From: Myxococcales bacterium 68-20
GTDB lineage: Bacteria > Myxococcota_A > Polyangia > Polyangiales > Polyangiaceae
Direction: 5' to 3'
Assembly (NCBI GenBank): GCA_001899635.1
Contig: MKVQ01000022.1
Coordinates: 1-64,000 of the forward strand
Length of the DNA: 64,000 nt
The stretch's first letter is position 1. Each line of letters opens with the position of its first letter. Positions 38,770 through 49,077 of the stretch are shown one piece after another. The translations under genes were made by a program, and so were the position numbers. The notes under the pieces are model-generated. The model had not been told where the DNA came from and searched no databases. It saw only the letters and a list, made by a program, of their open reading frames with translations.

Positions 38770-39789
38770 TCAGGCGCGGATCCCCCAGAGCTCCTCTTTG
38801 TGCGCGCGCGTCATGAGCTTCTTCATCGCATCGAGCAGCGGCCGGCCCTCGTGGAGGACGTGGTAGACCTGCTCCGTGATCGGGACGTCGACCCCGTGCT
38901 TCTGCGCGAGCTGCCATGCAGCCTTCGCGGTGAGATAGCCCTCGGCGACGGCGCGTTGAGACGCCAAGTATCGAACCGGATCGACACCTTCGGCCACCTT
39001 CAGGCCGAGCGTGCGATTGCGCGAGAGCGCGCCGGTCGTGGTGAGGATCAGGTCACCGACGCCCGAGAGCCCCATGAACGTGAGCGGGTCTCCGCCGAGC
39101 GCCACGCCGAGCCGCGCCATCTCGGAGAGTCCCCGTGTCACGAGCGCGGCGCGGGCGTTGGTCCCGAGCCCGAGCCCGTCGCAAGTCCCGGCGGCGATCG
39201 CGAGGACGTTCTTCATCGCCCCGCCGACCTCGACACCGATCGGGTCCCTGCTCGTGTAGACGCGGAAGAACGGCGAGTGCAGCGCGGCCTGGATGGCCGC
39301 CGCGGCGACCTCGTCCCGAGCCGCGACGACCACATCCGTCGGCAGCCCCGAAGCAACCTCGCGCGCGAAGCTCGGCCCCGAGAGGACCGTGAGCGCCTCC
39401 GGATCAGCCTTCGGAAGCGCTTGCGCGACGACGTCGAGCATCAGGAGGAGGCTCTCGTTCTCGATTCCCTTCGTCGCGATCCCGATCCGGGCGGATGCGG
39501 GCACGTGAGGAGCGATCGTCGACGCGACCGTGCGGAGGAAGGCCGACGGCGGGACGAGGAGGACGATGTCCGCCTTGTCGAGGACCTCGCCTGGGTCGCT
39601 CGACGCCCGGATCGACGGCGGAAGGCCCACGCCCTCGAGCAGGAGCCGGTTCTCGTGGCGCTCGTTGATGTCGCGGACGACCTCGGGCTCGCGCGCCCAG
39701 AGTCGGACGTCGTGGTCGAGCCTCGCCGCGTGGGCGGCGAGCGCCGTGCCCCAAGCTCCTGCCCCGATGACGGCGACTACCTTCTTCAC
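38770..39789 (-). CDS. gpsA: Glycerol-3-phosphate dehydrogenase [NAD(P)+]
   Basis: GpsA makes sn-glycerol 3-phosphate from dihydroxyacetone phosphate for phospholipid synthesis. The 339-residue product starts VKKVVAVIGAGAWGTALA, the Rossmann nucleotide-binding GxGxxG. The catalytic Lys lies in GGAMKNVLAIAAGTCDG. The C-terminal domain contains LSGVGDLILTTTG and NRTLG. GTG 39789 is chosen because the Rossmann strand starts right there; a longer open frame reaches back to 39828. About 360 bp upstream is empty of genes apart from hairpins. Confidence 0.93.
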   Translation of the reverse strand: MKKVVAVIGAGAWGTALAAHAARLDHDVRLWAREPEVVRDINERHENRLLLEGVGLPPSIRASSDPGEVLDKADIVLLVPPSAFLRTVASTIAPHVPASARIGIATKGIENESLLLMLDVVAQALPKADPEALTVLSGPSFAREVASGLPTDVVVAARDEVAAAAIQAALHSPFFRVYTSRDPIGVEVGGAMKNVLAIAAGTCDGLGLGTNARAALVTRGLSEMARLGVALGGDPLTFMGLSGVGDLILTTTGALSRNRTLGLKVAEGVDPVRYLASQRAVAEGYLTAKAAWQLAQKHGVDVPITEQVYHVLHEGRPLLDAMKKLMTRAHKEELWGIRA

Positions 39790-39893
39790 GCGGCGAGGAT
39801 ACGCGAACGCGCGGAATTTCGCGTCCACGAAGGGCTCTTGCAGCGGCCTCTCCCTTGCAGAGCTATAGCGGTGCTCACTTGGAGTGACCTCCG

Positions 39894-39928
39894 ATTCACG
39901 CCCGCCCGTTGGGCGAGCGGGCGTGAAT
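39894..39928. repeat. 12-bp stem hairpin upstream of gpsA
   Basis: ATTCACGCCCGC (39894-39905) pairs with GCGGGCGTGAAT (39917-39928), loop 11 nt, perfect 12-bp stem. It lies between the divergent gpsA and the gene at 40144. Confidence 0.6.
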
Positions 39929-39979
39929 CTCCGGTCAAAGCGAGTACGTGTGAGCCGACCGCTTCGAGCTTTCAGGATC

Positions 39980-39998
39980 GGCGCAACTGAGTTGCGCC
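39980..39998. repeat. 8-bp stem hairpin with 3-nt loop
   Basis: GGCGCAAC (39980-39987), loop TGA, GTTGCGCC (39991-39998). Confidence 0.55.
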
Positions 39999-40070
39999 TT
40001 AGTGCGGACGAGGAAGCGCCGACCTACCGCCGCATCGCGTCGGACCCGACGGCGGGTGGCTCCGGCGCGA

Positions 40071-40112
40071 GCGATGAACGAGGTGCCGCCCCCCTGCCCC
40101 CTCGTTCATCGC
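40071..40112. repeat. 13-bp stem hairpin
   Basis: GCGATGAACGAGG (40071-40083) pairs with CCTCGTTCATCGC (40100-40112) around a 16-nt loop. It ends 31 bp before the ATG of the lipoprotein gene at 40144, so it could act in its 5' leader. Confidence 0.55.
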
Positions 40113-40143
40113 CGGGGGAGACCCCGTCGCGCATCGGCGTAAG

Positions 40144-41652
40144 ATGCTGCCGATGAGCTATGTCTCCCTCTCGCCCTTCGCCGCTCTCGCGGTAGCCGCG
40201 ACCCTCACCGCTGCGTGTGGCGGTAACGGCCCGCCGCCGACCATGCAGGGCCGGAGCGGGATGCTCTCGGCGACCGCCGCGGCCCAGAAATGCGAAGAGG
40301 CCGCGAAGGGCCACGAGCGACCGTTCGTCGTCGAATGGGACGCGACGGATCTGGCGAGCTTCGAGGCGAAGGCTGCGCGCGACACCGTCCTCGTCAAATA
40401 CGAGGGCTGCAAGCTGGAGGTGCTCTACCAGTGCTCCGATCCGGTGGCCCCCGGCGTCTTCGGCGCCTACGGCACGCCGCAGTTCACGAGCGGGACCGTT
40501 CAGGGCTTCGAGGTGAAGAACGAGGGCGAGCTCTACGCGAAGCTCCCGCTCGGCGCCGCGAACCTCTCCGGGCGCGTGCAAGCAGGCGAGCAGCTCCAGC
40601 TGAAGTACTTCGTCTCCGGCGTCGCGACCACGACCCGCGATGCGCTCTATCGGAGCGATCTCGCTAAGAACCCGGGCTGCAGCGGGGCGACCCACTTCGT
40701 GTGGGCTTACAACCTCGGCGCCTTCGAGCTCCTCACCGCGGAGAACAACTCGGCCGAGGCGAGCGGCGGAGCGGGCGCGTTCGGGGCCGGCGCCAAGCGG
40801 AGCCACGAGCAGAAGTCCGTCGGCGCCGGCGGCAAGATGAGCGCGTGCGAGTCCCAGGACCAGCGTGGCTGCCGCGTTCCGATCCGCCTCGCGCTGCGCG
40901 CGATCTCGCCGGGCGACAACCCGCTCGGCGACGCGCCGCCCACCGTCAAGGCGAGCATGCCGAGCGCCGCCGGCGAGCCGGCGGCGGCCTCGGGCAGCGC
41001 GGCGGGAGAGGCGAAGCAGCACTGGGACGACGCGAGGAAGAAGTTCGAGCAGGGCGACGGCGCGGGCTGCCTCGCCGCGATGAACCGGGCGCTCTCGTTC
41101 GACCTGCGCCTCTCCGACAACCACGACTTCAAGACCGAGCGCGCCATCTGCGTGATGGCCTCGGGCAAGTGCGACGAAGGAAAGAAGGACTTCCGCGCGG
41201 CCCTCGCGGCGGCGGACATCAAGCGCGAGCAACAGGACTGGCAGCTCGATCGCGACACGCGAAAGATGTCGAACAAGGTCTGCCCGTCCGGCGGGACGAC
41301 CAACGACGCGGACTTCGTGCTCCGCGCCGATCGTGAGCTCCAGGCGGCCGCGAAGGTGAACGACGCGAAGAGCTGCGCGATGCTCATCGACGCGATCTCC
41401 TCGCGCTACGACAAGCTCACCCAGCAGATGAAGGGGGCGCCGGACTTCGACGTGATCGGCCAGGCGCAGGCGCGTGCGGGCAACGACTACGACATCGCCG
41501 CGGCCTGCGTGGCCAAGGGCACGAAAAAGTGCGCCGATGGCCTGAAGCAGCTCGAGAAGCAATGCGCGCACTCGCCGATGCAGGGCTGCAAGGACGTCGT
41601 CGCCAAGAGCTGGCAGAACACCGTCGCACGGATGAAGCTCGACTGCCGCTGA
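40144..41652 (+). CDS. Large lipoprotein of unknown function
   Basis: The 502-residue product has a lipoprotein signal ending LTAAC (Cys21 or Cys24, depending on the start). Its N-terminal half has GKLEVLYQCSDPVAPGVF and GAANLSGRVQAGEQLQLKY. The second half has a repeat-like helical region with paired cysteines (EGKKDFRAALAAADIKREQQ, ACVAKGTKKCADGLKQLEKQC). The helical part looks TPR-like. ATG 40144 is used; ATG 40153 is possible. It is divergent from gpsA. I cannot name a family. Confidence 0.75.
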   Translation: MLPMSYVSLSPFAALAVAATLTAACGGNGPPPTMQGRSGMLSATAAAQKCEEAAKGHERPFVVEWDATDLASFEAKAARDTVLVKYEGCKLEVLYQCSDPVAPGVFGAYGTPQFTSGTVQGFEVKNEGELYAKLPLGAANLSGRVQAGEQLQLKYFVSGVATTTRDALYRSDLAKNPGCSGATHFVWAYNLGAFELLTAENNSAEASGGAGAFGAGAKRSHEQKSVGAGGKMSACESQDQRGCRVPIRLALRAISPGDNPLGDAPPTVKASMPSAAGEPAAASGSAAGEAKQHWDDARKKFEQGDGAGCLAAMNRALSFDLRLSDNHDFKTERAICVMASGKCDEGKKDFRAALAAADIKREQQDWQLDRDTRKMSNKVCPSGGTTNDADFVLRADRELQAAAKVNDAKSCAMLIDAISSRYDKLTQQMKGAPDFDVIGQAQARAGNDYDIAAACVAKGTKKCADGLKQLEKQCAHSPMQGCKDVVAKSWQNTVARMKLDCR

Positions 41653-41716
41653 CGCGCCTCGGCCACGGGCCGCGAGCCGACGCCCACTCGAAGATCGAGC
41701 TTCGCGATCGAGACAC

Positions 41717-41748
41717 GCGAGGGCGCGTCCAGGTGGCCTGGCCCTCGC
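41717..41748 (+). terminator. Hairpin after the lipoprotein gene
   Basis: GCGAGGGC (41717-41724) pairs with GCCCTCGC (41741-41748); a smaller CCAGG/CCTGG repeat lies inside. There is no T-run. Confidence 0.4.
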
Positions 41749-41759
41749 CTCGCGTCAGC

Positions 41760-41945
41760 TCACCAGGCGTACTGGCGGACGAGCGCCACGTGCGGAGCCG
41801 CGTCGACCACGTGCGTGGCCTGCGAATCGGTCACCGGCGGAGGCGCGGACGCTTCGTCTCGCTTCACGCTCGACGGCAGCGGGCGAACGGGCGGCGCCGC
41901 GACGCGATGCGGACGAACGTAGTAGCGGTACGAACACGGCATCAT
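41760..41945 (-). CDS. Small hypothetical protein (61 aa)
   Basis: The product MMPCSYRYYVRPHRVAAPPV continues with Pro/Val-rich sequence and ends ALVRQYAW. Third positions are strongly G/C. No ribosome binding site or homologue is recognised. It is convergent with the 40144 gene and oriented with the helicase gene upstream. Confidence 0.4.
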   Translation of the reverse strand: MMPCSYRYYVRPHRVAAPPVRPLPSSVKRDEASAPPPVTDSQATHVVDAAPHVALVRQYAW

Positions 41946-42156
41946 GGCGATCCCTCGTCCTCGACCCCTCGATGGGGGCGCGGGCTATTTGCCCTGGACG
42001 CGCGTCCTGGAGAAGCCGCACTTCCGGAAACGGAGCGTTTCCAAATCGTGCACGGCCCCACGGCCCAGCCCCCCACGGCCGAGGCCCCCCGGCGCGGCGG
42101 CCGCTGTCTCCGGAGACTTCCGCGCCGCGCCACGCGACAGCAGGCGGCGCGAAAGC

Positions 42157-44664
42157 TCAGGTCGTTTGTGCGCTCGCGGCCGCGAGGCCTTCGGTGACGA
42201 GCTTCGAGGGCGCCTCGCTCGAGATGCACCAGAGCTGATGCGCCGCGCGCGTCGCGCCGACGTAGAGCGCGTGGCGAGCCTGCGCGGAGTCGGGGTAGCT
42301 CGAGGCGGTCGTCTCGAGCAGGATGACCTCGTCGAACTCGAGGCCCTTGGTCTGCCGAACGTCGGTGACGTCGAAGCCGCGCTCCCACGTGAAGTCCTGA
42401 CGCCGGACGCGGCGGACGTTCGGCACCTCCGCGCGGAGGAGGCCGTCGTAGTAGAGCTCGGCCTGCTGCGGGAAGCGTGAGAGGAGCGCGACGTTCGCGT
42501 CGGGCTCGCTCGCCGCGAGGTCGCGGAGCGCGTCCGCGAGGAACGCAACGGCCTCGCCCGCGGACGCGAACGTGAAGAGCTCGACCGGCGGCCCCTGACG
42601 CGTCGCGATCGGTTCGGCCTCGTGCGCGAACGGCCCGAGGACGCCGCGCGCGAAGGACGTGATCTCGGCCGTCGAGCGGTAGCTCACCTTGAGCGGCTCG
42701 ATCATTCCGGCGCCGCCCGGTACGCCGAGCTCCTTGAGCGTGGCGTCCCAGTCGAACGCGTCGTGCACGTCCTCTTCCTCGCGCATCCGCTGGGCGACGT
42801 CGCCCGCGAGCGTGACGGAGAGCTGCGAGACGTTGCGCTCGCCCGGGGCCAGGTCCTTCGCGCCGCCGGCGACGTCGAGCAGGACCTTGAGCTCGACCGG
42901 GGTTGCATCCTGCACCTCGTCGATGAACAGGTGCGCGAGCGCGAGCGGCTGGCCCTCGTTGTCGAGGAGCGGCCCGCGCAGGACCTGGAAGAGCCGAAGG
43001 AGCAGCGCGCGATCCTCGATGTCGAGGCTCGGCGTTTCGCCGTCGCGCTCCCCTTCCGTGCGGATCCGCGCCTGGCGAACGCACCACTCGTGAACCTGAT
43101 CGAGCTGACCGCTACCGAAGTACTTGCTGAAGTGTCGGTCGAGCCGCGCGCGGCTGGTGAGGATCTCGTCCCACGCGCCGAGGACGTTTCGCGACTCGCT
43201 CCGGAGCTCCTGGCCGAGCGCTTCGACCGCGCTCCGCGTGACGTGCGGGAGATCGGCCGCGGGCTTCGTGCCGGCGAGCTCGCGCTTGCCGATGACCCAC
43301 TGGGCCAGCTGAGTCACGCGGCGGTCGGGCGCGCCCTTCGTCGCCTTCCAGGCCGCGACCACACGGTCCCCTTCCGGCCAGCGAGCCATCACCGACGCGA
43401 CCTTCGTATCGAGCCGCGCCGTCGCCTCGGCGGCGATCGTATCGATCGCTTCCACCATCGCATGGTGGTTCTTCACGCGCGTGACGAGCGGCGGGGTCTC
43501 CTCGCTGATCGCCGACGGGAGCTTCGGGAACGCGTCGAACATGGCGCGCACCGACCAGCGGTTCCACGTCATGACGGGGACGCCATCGACGCCGAGGGCC
43601 GGAAGGACGCGGCTCGTGTAGTGGACGAGCGCCTCGTTCGGGACGATGACGAGCATCTTGGGCCCGCGGAACCGCGCAGGCTGGCTCGCATGCAGGTACG
43701 CGACGCGATGCAGGCCGACGGTGGTCTTGCCGCTTCCTGCGCTGCCCTGGATGGCGACGAGGCCGGTGCCGGGCTTGGTGATGAGGTCGTACTGCTCCTT
43801 GTCGAGCATCGCCGCGATCGCGGGCAGGAGCCGATCGGCGGAGGTCGAGCGGCTCCGGCCGTCGTTCGCCGACGAGGGCGCGGGAGCCTTCGCGACCGGC
43901 GCTGATAGGTCACCCGCCTGGGACGGAAGGCGAAGACGCGCCGTGTGGGCCGCCGCGCGACGCCACTTGCCGTCCGCCTCCTTCACGAAGGTGCCCTGAG
44001 GAGCGGTGACCTTGCGGAGCTCCCCGTCGACGATCGCGACCGTGCGGCGCGAGGCGACGACGCCTTCGACCGGCTGATCGCCGAGCGTCTCCTCGTAGCC
44101 GTCGCTTTCGCGGTAGCGGTAGAAGATCCGGCTGACCGGCGCGTTGCGCCAGTCGACGATGCGGACGCCCGCTGCGGGGTCGAGGTACTGCCGAGAGCCG
44201 ACGAGGATGTCGCGCCGGCGCTCCTTGCCCGGACCGCTACTGCCGCGCGTGTACACGGTCTCGTCGAGGCGGAGATGGCCGAAGTACGGGCTCTTCCGAT
44301 CGACGGCGCCGGTGGTGCCCTTTCCGCGATGCGCGCGGAGGGCGCCGAGGGTGTGCATCTGCTCGAAGAGCGCGGGAAGGTCCTCCGGCTTCGCCGAGGC
44401 CGCGAGATCCCTGAGCTCGAGCAGTCGGCGATCGTCGGCGGCGAGCGCCTCGGCCATGCCTGCGCCCGGCGGCGCCTGCGATGGAGTCTTGCCGTCTTCG
44501 CCGGTCACCGCCGTCGGTTCGGGACCGAGCGCACGGAGAACGACCTCGAGCAGGCGCATCTCTTCGCGCACGATGCGCGATCCGTCCGCGTCGTCTTCGA
44601 GGCCGGGTACGGGGATGAGCTCTTCGTTCGTAGAGCTCGGACTGGTTTCGTTGAGCGCGTCCAT
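42157..44664 (-). CDS. HelD/UvrD-like superfamily I ATP-dependent helicase
   Basis: The 835-residue product has a helical N-terminal region, then an SF1 core. Walker A is GSAGSGKTTVG, Walker B is LFIDEVQDA, and other motifs are SYRSTAEI and QTKGLEFDEVIL. The C-terminal VGATRA is motif VI. The N-terminal coiled part and large insertion (VDWRNAPVSRIFYRYRES) match HelD, which dissociates RNA polymerase from DNA, better than UvrD. The start is taken as ATG 44664; a GTG at 44706 would lengthen it by 14. The MBL hydrolase gene lies upstream on the same strand. Confidence 0.85.
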   Translation of the reverse strand: MDALNETSPSSTNEELIPVPGLEDDADGSRIVREEMRLLEVVLRALGPEPTAVTGEDGKTPSQAPPGAGMAEALAADDRRLLELRDLAASAKPEDLPALFEQMHTLGALRAHRGKGTTGAVDRKSPYFGHLRLDETVYTRGSSGPGKERRRDILVGSRQYLDPAAGVRIVDWRNAPVSRIFYRYRESDGYEETLGDQPVEGVVASRRTVAIVDGELRKVTAPQGTFVKEADGKWRRAAAHTARLRLPSQAGDLSAPVAKAPAPSSANDGRSRSTSADRLLPAIAAMLDKEQYDLITKPGTGLVAIQGSAGSGKTTVGLHRVAYLHASQPARFRGPKMLVIVPNEALVHYTSRVLPALGVDGVPVMTWNRWSVRAMFDAFPKLPSAISEETPPLVTRVKNHHAMVEAIDTIAAEATARLDTKVASVMARWPEGDRVVAAWKATKGAPDRRVTQLAQWVIGKRELAGTKPAADLPHVTRSAVEALGQELRSESRNVLGAWDEILTSRARLDRHFSKYFGSGQLDQVHEWCVRQARIRTEGERDGETPSLDIEDRALLLRLFQVLRGPLLDNEGQPLALAHLFIDEVQDATPVELKVLLDVAGGAKDLAPGERNVSQLSVTLAGDVAQRMREEEDVHDAFDWDATLKELGVPGGAGMIEPLKVSYRSTAEITSFARGVLGPFAHEAEPIATRQGPPVELFTFASAGEAVAFLADALRDLAASEPDANVALLSRFPQQAELYYDGLLRAEVPNVRRVRRQDFTWERGFDVTDVRQTKGLEFDEVILLETTASSYPDSAQARHALYVGATRAAHQLWCISSEAPSKLVTEGLAAASAQTT

Positions 44665-44776
44665 CGGGGTCGTCGGGGTGCCCCCGAGCGGGCCGACATA
44701 GCACACTCCATGCGCGTCTCGGAGGGATGGACCGCCGTCTCGCGCTACTCGCGGTTCCCCCTTGGCGAGTGGAACG

Positions 44777-45544
44777 TCAGAGCAGGAGCTGATCGCCGAG
44801 CGCGAGGACCGAGAGCTCCACCCCCTTGAGCTTCGAGCACTGCTTCTCGACCTCGCGCTGGAAGGCCGGCTTAATGTGGTAGAGCAAGGTCGGCAGATCC
44901 TTCGGCCGCGCGTATTTCGCGAGGTCCTTCACGAGCGTCTGCGGGGTGTGGTGGCCGCTCAGAGTCGCGAGCCGCTGGGCTTCGTTCGGGAAGCTGACTT
45001 CCATGAGCAACGCGCGGAGGTCCTTCTGCGCGTTGAGCACTTCCCAGAGGCGATCGGTCGGTCCGGTGTCACCGCTGTACGCGACCGAGGCTCCGTTCTT
45101 GTCGACGATGAACGCGCTCGTGTCGATCGTGTGGCTCACCGCGATCGCCCTCACTCCGAACCCGGCGACCTCCGCGCGGACCTCGGGTCTCAGCGTCTTG
45201 TAGACGATGGTCGGCTCCTTCTTCGACGGGATGGCCGTGAAGTCGGGCCACAGGAGGTCGTTGAAGAAGTGCTTCCTCAGCACGTCGAGGGTGGGCTTCG
45301 TCCCGACGACCAGCAGCGGCGGGCAGCCGATCTGCGCTCGGTTGTCTGCGATCGTGGCGAGGTCGCGGACGTGATCGAGGTGGGCGTGACTGACGAGCAC
45401 CGCCTCGAGCTTGCACTGGAGAGGCAGATCGAGACCGCTCGTGAGGGAGCCCGCATCGATCGCGAGGCGCTCGTCGAGCACGAACGCGCAGGTGCGATGC
45501 TTCGGAGTCTCACCTCCGTGGCAGCCAACTACACGGAGCTGCAC
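44777..45544 (-). CDS. Metallo-beta-lactamase-fold hydrolase (cyclic-nucleotide PDE class II-like)
   Basis: The 255-residue product contains SHAHLDHVRDL, the metal-binding HxHxDH motif. Later metal ligands are SHTIDTSAF, AYSGDTG and the C-terminal YHIKP. This pattern is shared by class II 3',5'-cyclic nucleotide phosphodiesterases and related MBL hydrolases, so cyclic AMP hydrolysis is a guess. The gene is upstream of the HelD-like gene on the same strand with about 110 bp between them, and divergent from the thioredoxin gene. Confidence 0.82.
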   Translation of the reverse strand: MQLRVVGCHGGETPKHRTCAFVLDERLAIDAGSLTSGLDLPLQCKLEAVLVSHAHLDHVRDLATIADNRAQIGCPPLLVVGTKPTLDVLRKHFFNDLLWPDFTAIPSKKEPTIVYKTLRPEVRAEVAGFGVRAIAVSHTIDTSAFIVDKNGASVAYSGDTGPTDRLWEVLNAQKDLRALLMEVSFPNEAQRLATLSGHHTPQTLVKDLAKYARPKDLPTLLYHIKPAFQREVEKQCSKLKGVELSVLALGDQLLL

Positions 45545-45765
45545 GGTTCCATCCGAGCAGCCGTGAACGAGATCTTCTGGGCCGCGTGACGCATTATCGG
45601 CAGCGACGAGCTTATCGTCACGCGTTCCGGAGAGTCAAAAACGCGCGACTGCAAAGTGCCGATCCGCCGACGTTTGCAACAGCGCGGGCCCATACAAAAC
45701 GAGCTCGAGCGCGAGGTCGCTCGACGAGCTTCGCAAGACCGGGAGTACCAAGTAGACTCGAGCGC

Positions 45766-46374
45766 ATGCGAATGCGAACTCCCCTTTCGTTGATGGCGAC
45801 GGCGCTCGTAGCGCTGTCGGCGTGCGGCGAAGACCCGCCGGCCAAGGACCCCTCATCGGTCAACACGAAGGACTCCGACAGCAAGTCGGGGGACAAGGAA
45901 GCCAAGGGCGGGGACGGCAAGAGCGAGAAGAGCGAGCTTAGCTGCAAGGGCAAGCCGGAGATCGGCAAGGCCGCTTCGACCTTCTCGCTCACGTCGGTCA
46001 ACGGTGGCAACAAGATGGCCATCGAAAAGGGCAAGGTCACGATCGTCGACTTCTGGGCGACGTGGTGCGAGCCCTGCAAGAAGTCGTTCCCGAAGTACCA
46101 GGAGCTGTACGTCAAGTACAAGGCGAGCGGCCTCGAGATCCTTGCGATTTCGGTCGACGACGAGAAGAAGGAGATCCCCGACTTCATCAAGACCTACGGC
46201 GCGAAGTTCCCGGTCGGCTGGGACGAAGGCCACAAGGTCGCCGACTGCTACAAGCCGCCGAACATGCCGTCGGCGTACGTGATCGACAAGAACGGCGTCG
46301 TCAAGTTCGTGCACAACGGCTACCACGACGGCGAGGAGAAGGAGCTCGAGAAGGAGATCAAGTCCCTCCTCTGA
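45766..46374 (+). CDS. Thioredoxin-like lipoprotein (TlpA/ResA family)
   Basis: The 202-residue product has a lipoprotein signal ending LVALSAC (Cys20). A Lys/Asp-rich linker is followed by a thioredoxin domain with the redox motif WCEPCK (Cys101, Cys104). FSLTSVNGG, VDFWATW and the cis-Pro PSAYVIDKNG complete the TlpA/ResA pattern. Such membrane-tethered proteins reduce disulfides outside the cytoplasm, for example in cytochrome c maturation. ATG 45766 begins the signal peptide; the upstream frame is not coding. Confidence 0.88.
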   Translation: MRMRTPLSLMATALVALSACGEDPPAKDPSSVNTKDSDSKSGDKEAKGGDGKSEKSELSCKGKPEIGKAASTFSLTSVNGGNKMAIEKGKVTIVDFWATWCEPCKKSFPKYQELYVKYKASGLEILAISVDDEKKEIPDFIKTYGAKFPVGWDEGHKVADCYKPPNMPSAYVIDKNGVVKFVHNGYHDGEEKELEKEIKSLL

Positions 46375-46680
46375 GGCTCCCGACTTCATTCGCTGTTTTC
46401 GTTCGTCCTCGCATCGCGTTCGTTCGAGCGCACGGCCGGGTCGCGGACCGCACGCAAGGGCCGCGACCGGCTGATCAGGGCTCGGCGGAGGGGCGGCCGC
46501 TCGTCCATTCCGTTCCGACGAGCGCACCGACCGACGACGTCTCGAGCGGCTGACCTTCTCGGTCCAGCGCCCTCCCCTACCGGGCATGCAGGCCGCTTCC
46601 GGCGCCTCGTGCCCGGTTTCCGTTTGTGGGCTCGAGGCCGCCGGCGGGCCGCCGCCTTTCGTTGGGGCGCACCAATAGGA
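46375..46680. other. 300-bp gap before the groE terminator
   Basis: No gene was found in this gap on either strand. It lies between the convergent tlpA-like and groEL genes and ends in the shared terminator at 46681. Confidence 0.55.
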
Positions 46681-46719
46681 AAGCCCCGGCTCCGTCATCG
46701 CTGACGGATACCGGGGCTT
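46681..46719. terminator. Bidirectional terminator between tlpA-like and groEL
   Basis: A two-part stem: AAGCCCCGG (46681-46689) pairs with CCGGGGCTT (46711-46719), and TCCGTCA/TGACGGA (46691-46697/46702-46708) closes inside with loop TCGC. It is followed by TTCC on the minus strand. It ends the groEL transcript. Confidence 0.8.
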
Positions 46720-46758
46720 CGCGTTCGGGTCCGCTACGAGCGTGACCTCGACGTGGAA

Positions 46759-48459
<1,701 letters not shown>

Positions 48460-48747
48460 TCACTGGAAGACCGCGAGGACGTCGTCTTCGCGGAGGAGGA
48501 CGAGGTCCTCGCCGTCGATCTTGACCTCGGTGCCCGAGTACTTGCCGAACAGGACCTTGTCGCCGGCCTTCACGTCGAGGGGGACGACCTTGCCGCCCTT
48601 GACCGACTTACCCGAGCCGACGGCCACGACCGTTCCCTCGAGCGGCTTCTCCTTCGCCGTGTCCGGGATGATGATCCCGCCCTTGGTCTTCTCTTCTTCC
48701 TGGGTGCGCTTGACGACGAGGCGATCCTGGAGCGGTCGGATTTTCAT
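48460..48747 (-). CDS. groES: Co-chaperonin GroES
   Basis: The 95-residue product is the lid of the GroEL cage. It has [14 protein letters not shown], the mobile loop [13 protein letters not shown] and the core [21 protein letters not shown]. It precedes groEL by 27 bp. The operator at 48788-48814 lies just upstream of the ATG. Confidence 0.99.
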   Translation of the reverse strand: MKIRPLQDRLVVKRTQEEEKTKGGIIIPDTAKEKPLEGTVVAVGSGKSVKGGKVVPLDVKAGDKVLFGKYSGTEVKIDGEDLVLLREDDVLAVFQ

Positions 48748-48787
48748 GTGTGTTTTCCGTTGTCTTGGCCGCGATTTTCGCGGGCTG

Positions 48788-48814
48788 TTAGCACTCGCCC
48801 TGGGTGAGTGCCAG
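48788..48814 (-). promoter_or_regulatory. CIRCE operator (HrcA binding site)
   Basis: TTAGCACTC (48788-48796), a 9-bp spacer GCCCTGGGT, and GAGTGCCAG (48806-48814). The consensus is TTAGCACTC-N9-GAGTGCTAA, so 16 of 18 arm positions match. It is 40 bp upstream of the groES ATG and implies HrcA repression of the operon, released by heat or misfolded protein. Confidence 0.93.
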
Positions 48815-49077
48815 AAATCGGCGCCAACCTGCGGCTTTCGCCCGATGGCGTCAAGCCCCCGACCGCCGTTCGGCGCCGGTCGCCACTCCGCGTCGCCGGC
48901 CCGTCGTCCGCGAGCGTGTATCTCGATCGGAATGACGATACGGAACTCCCCAAGCGGACAACATGCCCCGCTCGAGCTCGCATCGATCCTTCGGAATGAA
49001 CGCGAGAATACCGGTGAGCGCTGCCGTCCAAGCCCCTGTTCGCGAAGGCATCGGGGCTGCAATCGACCGGCACTGCC

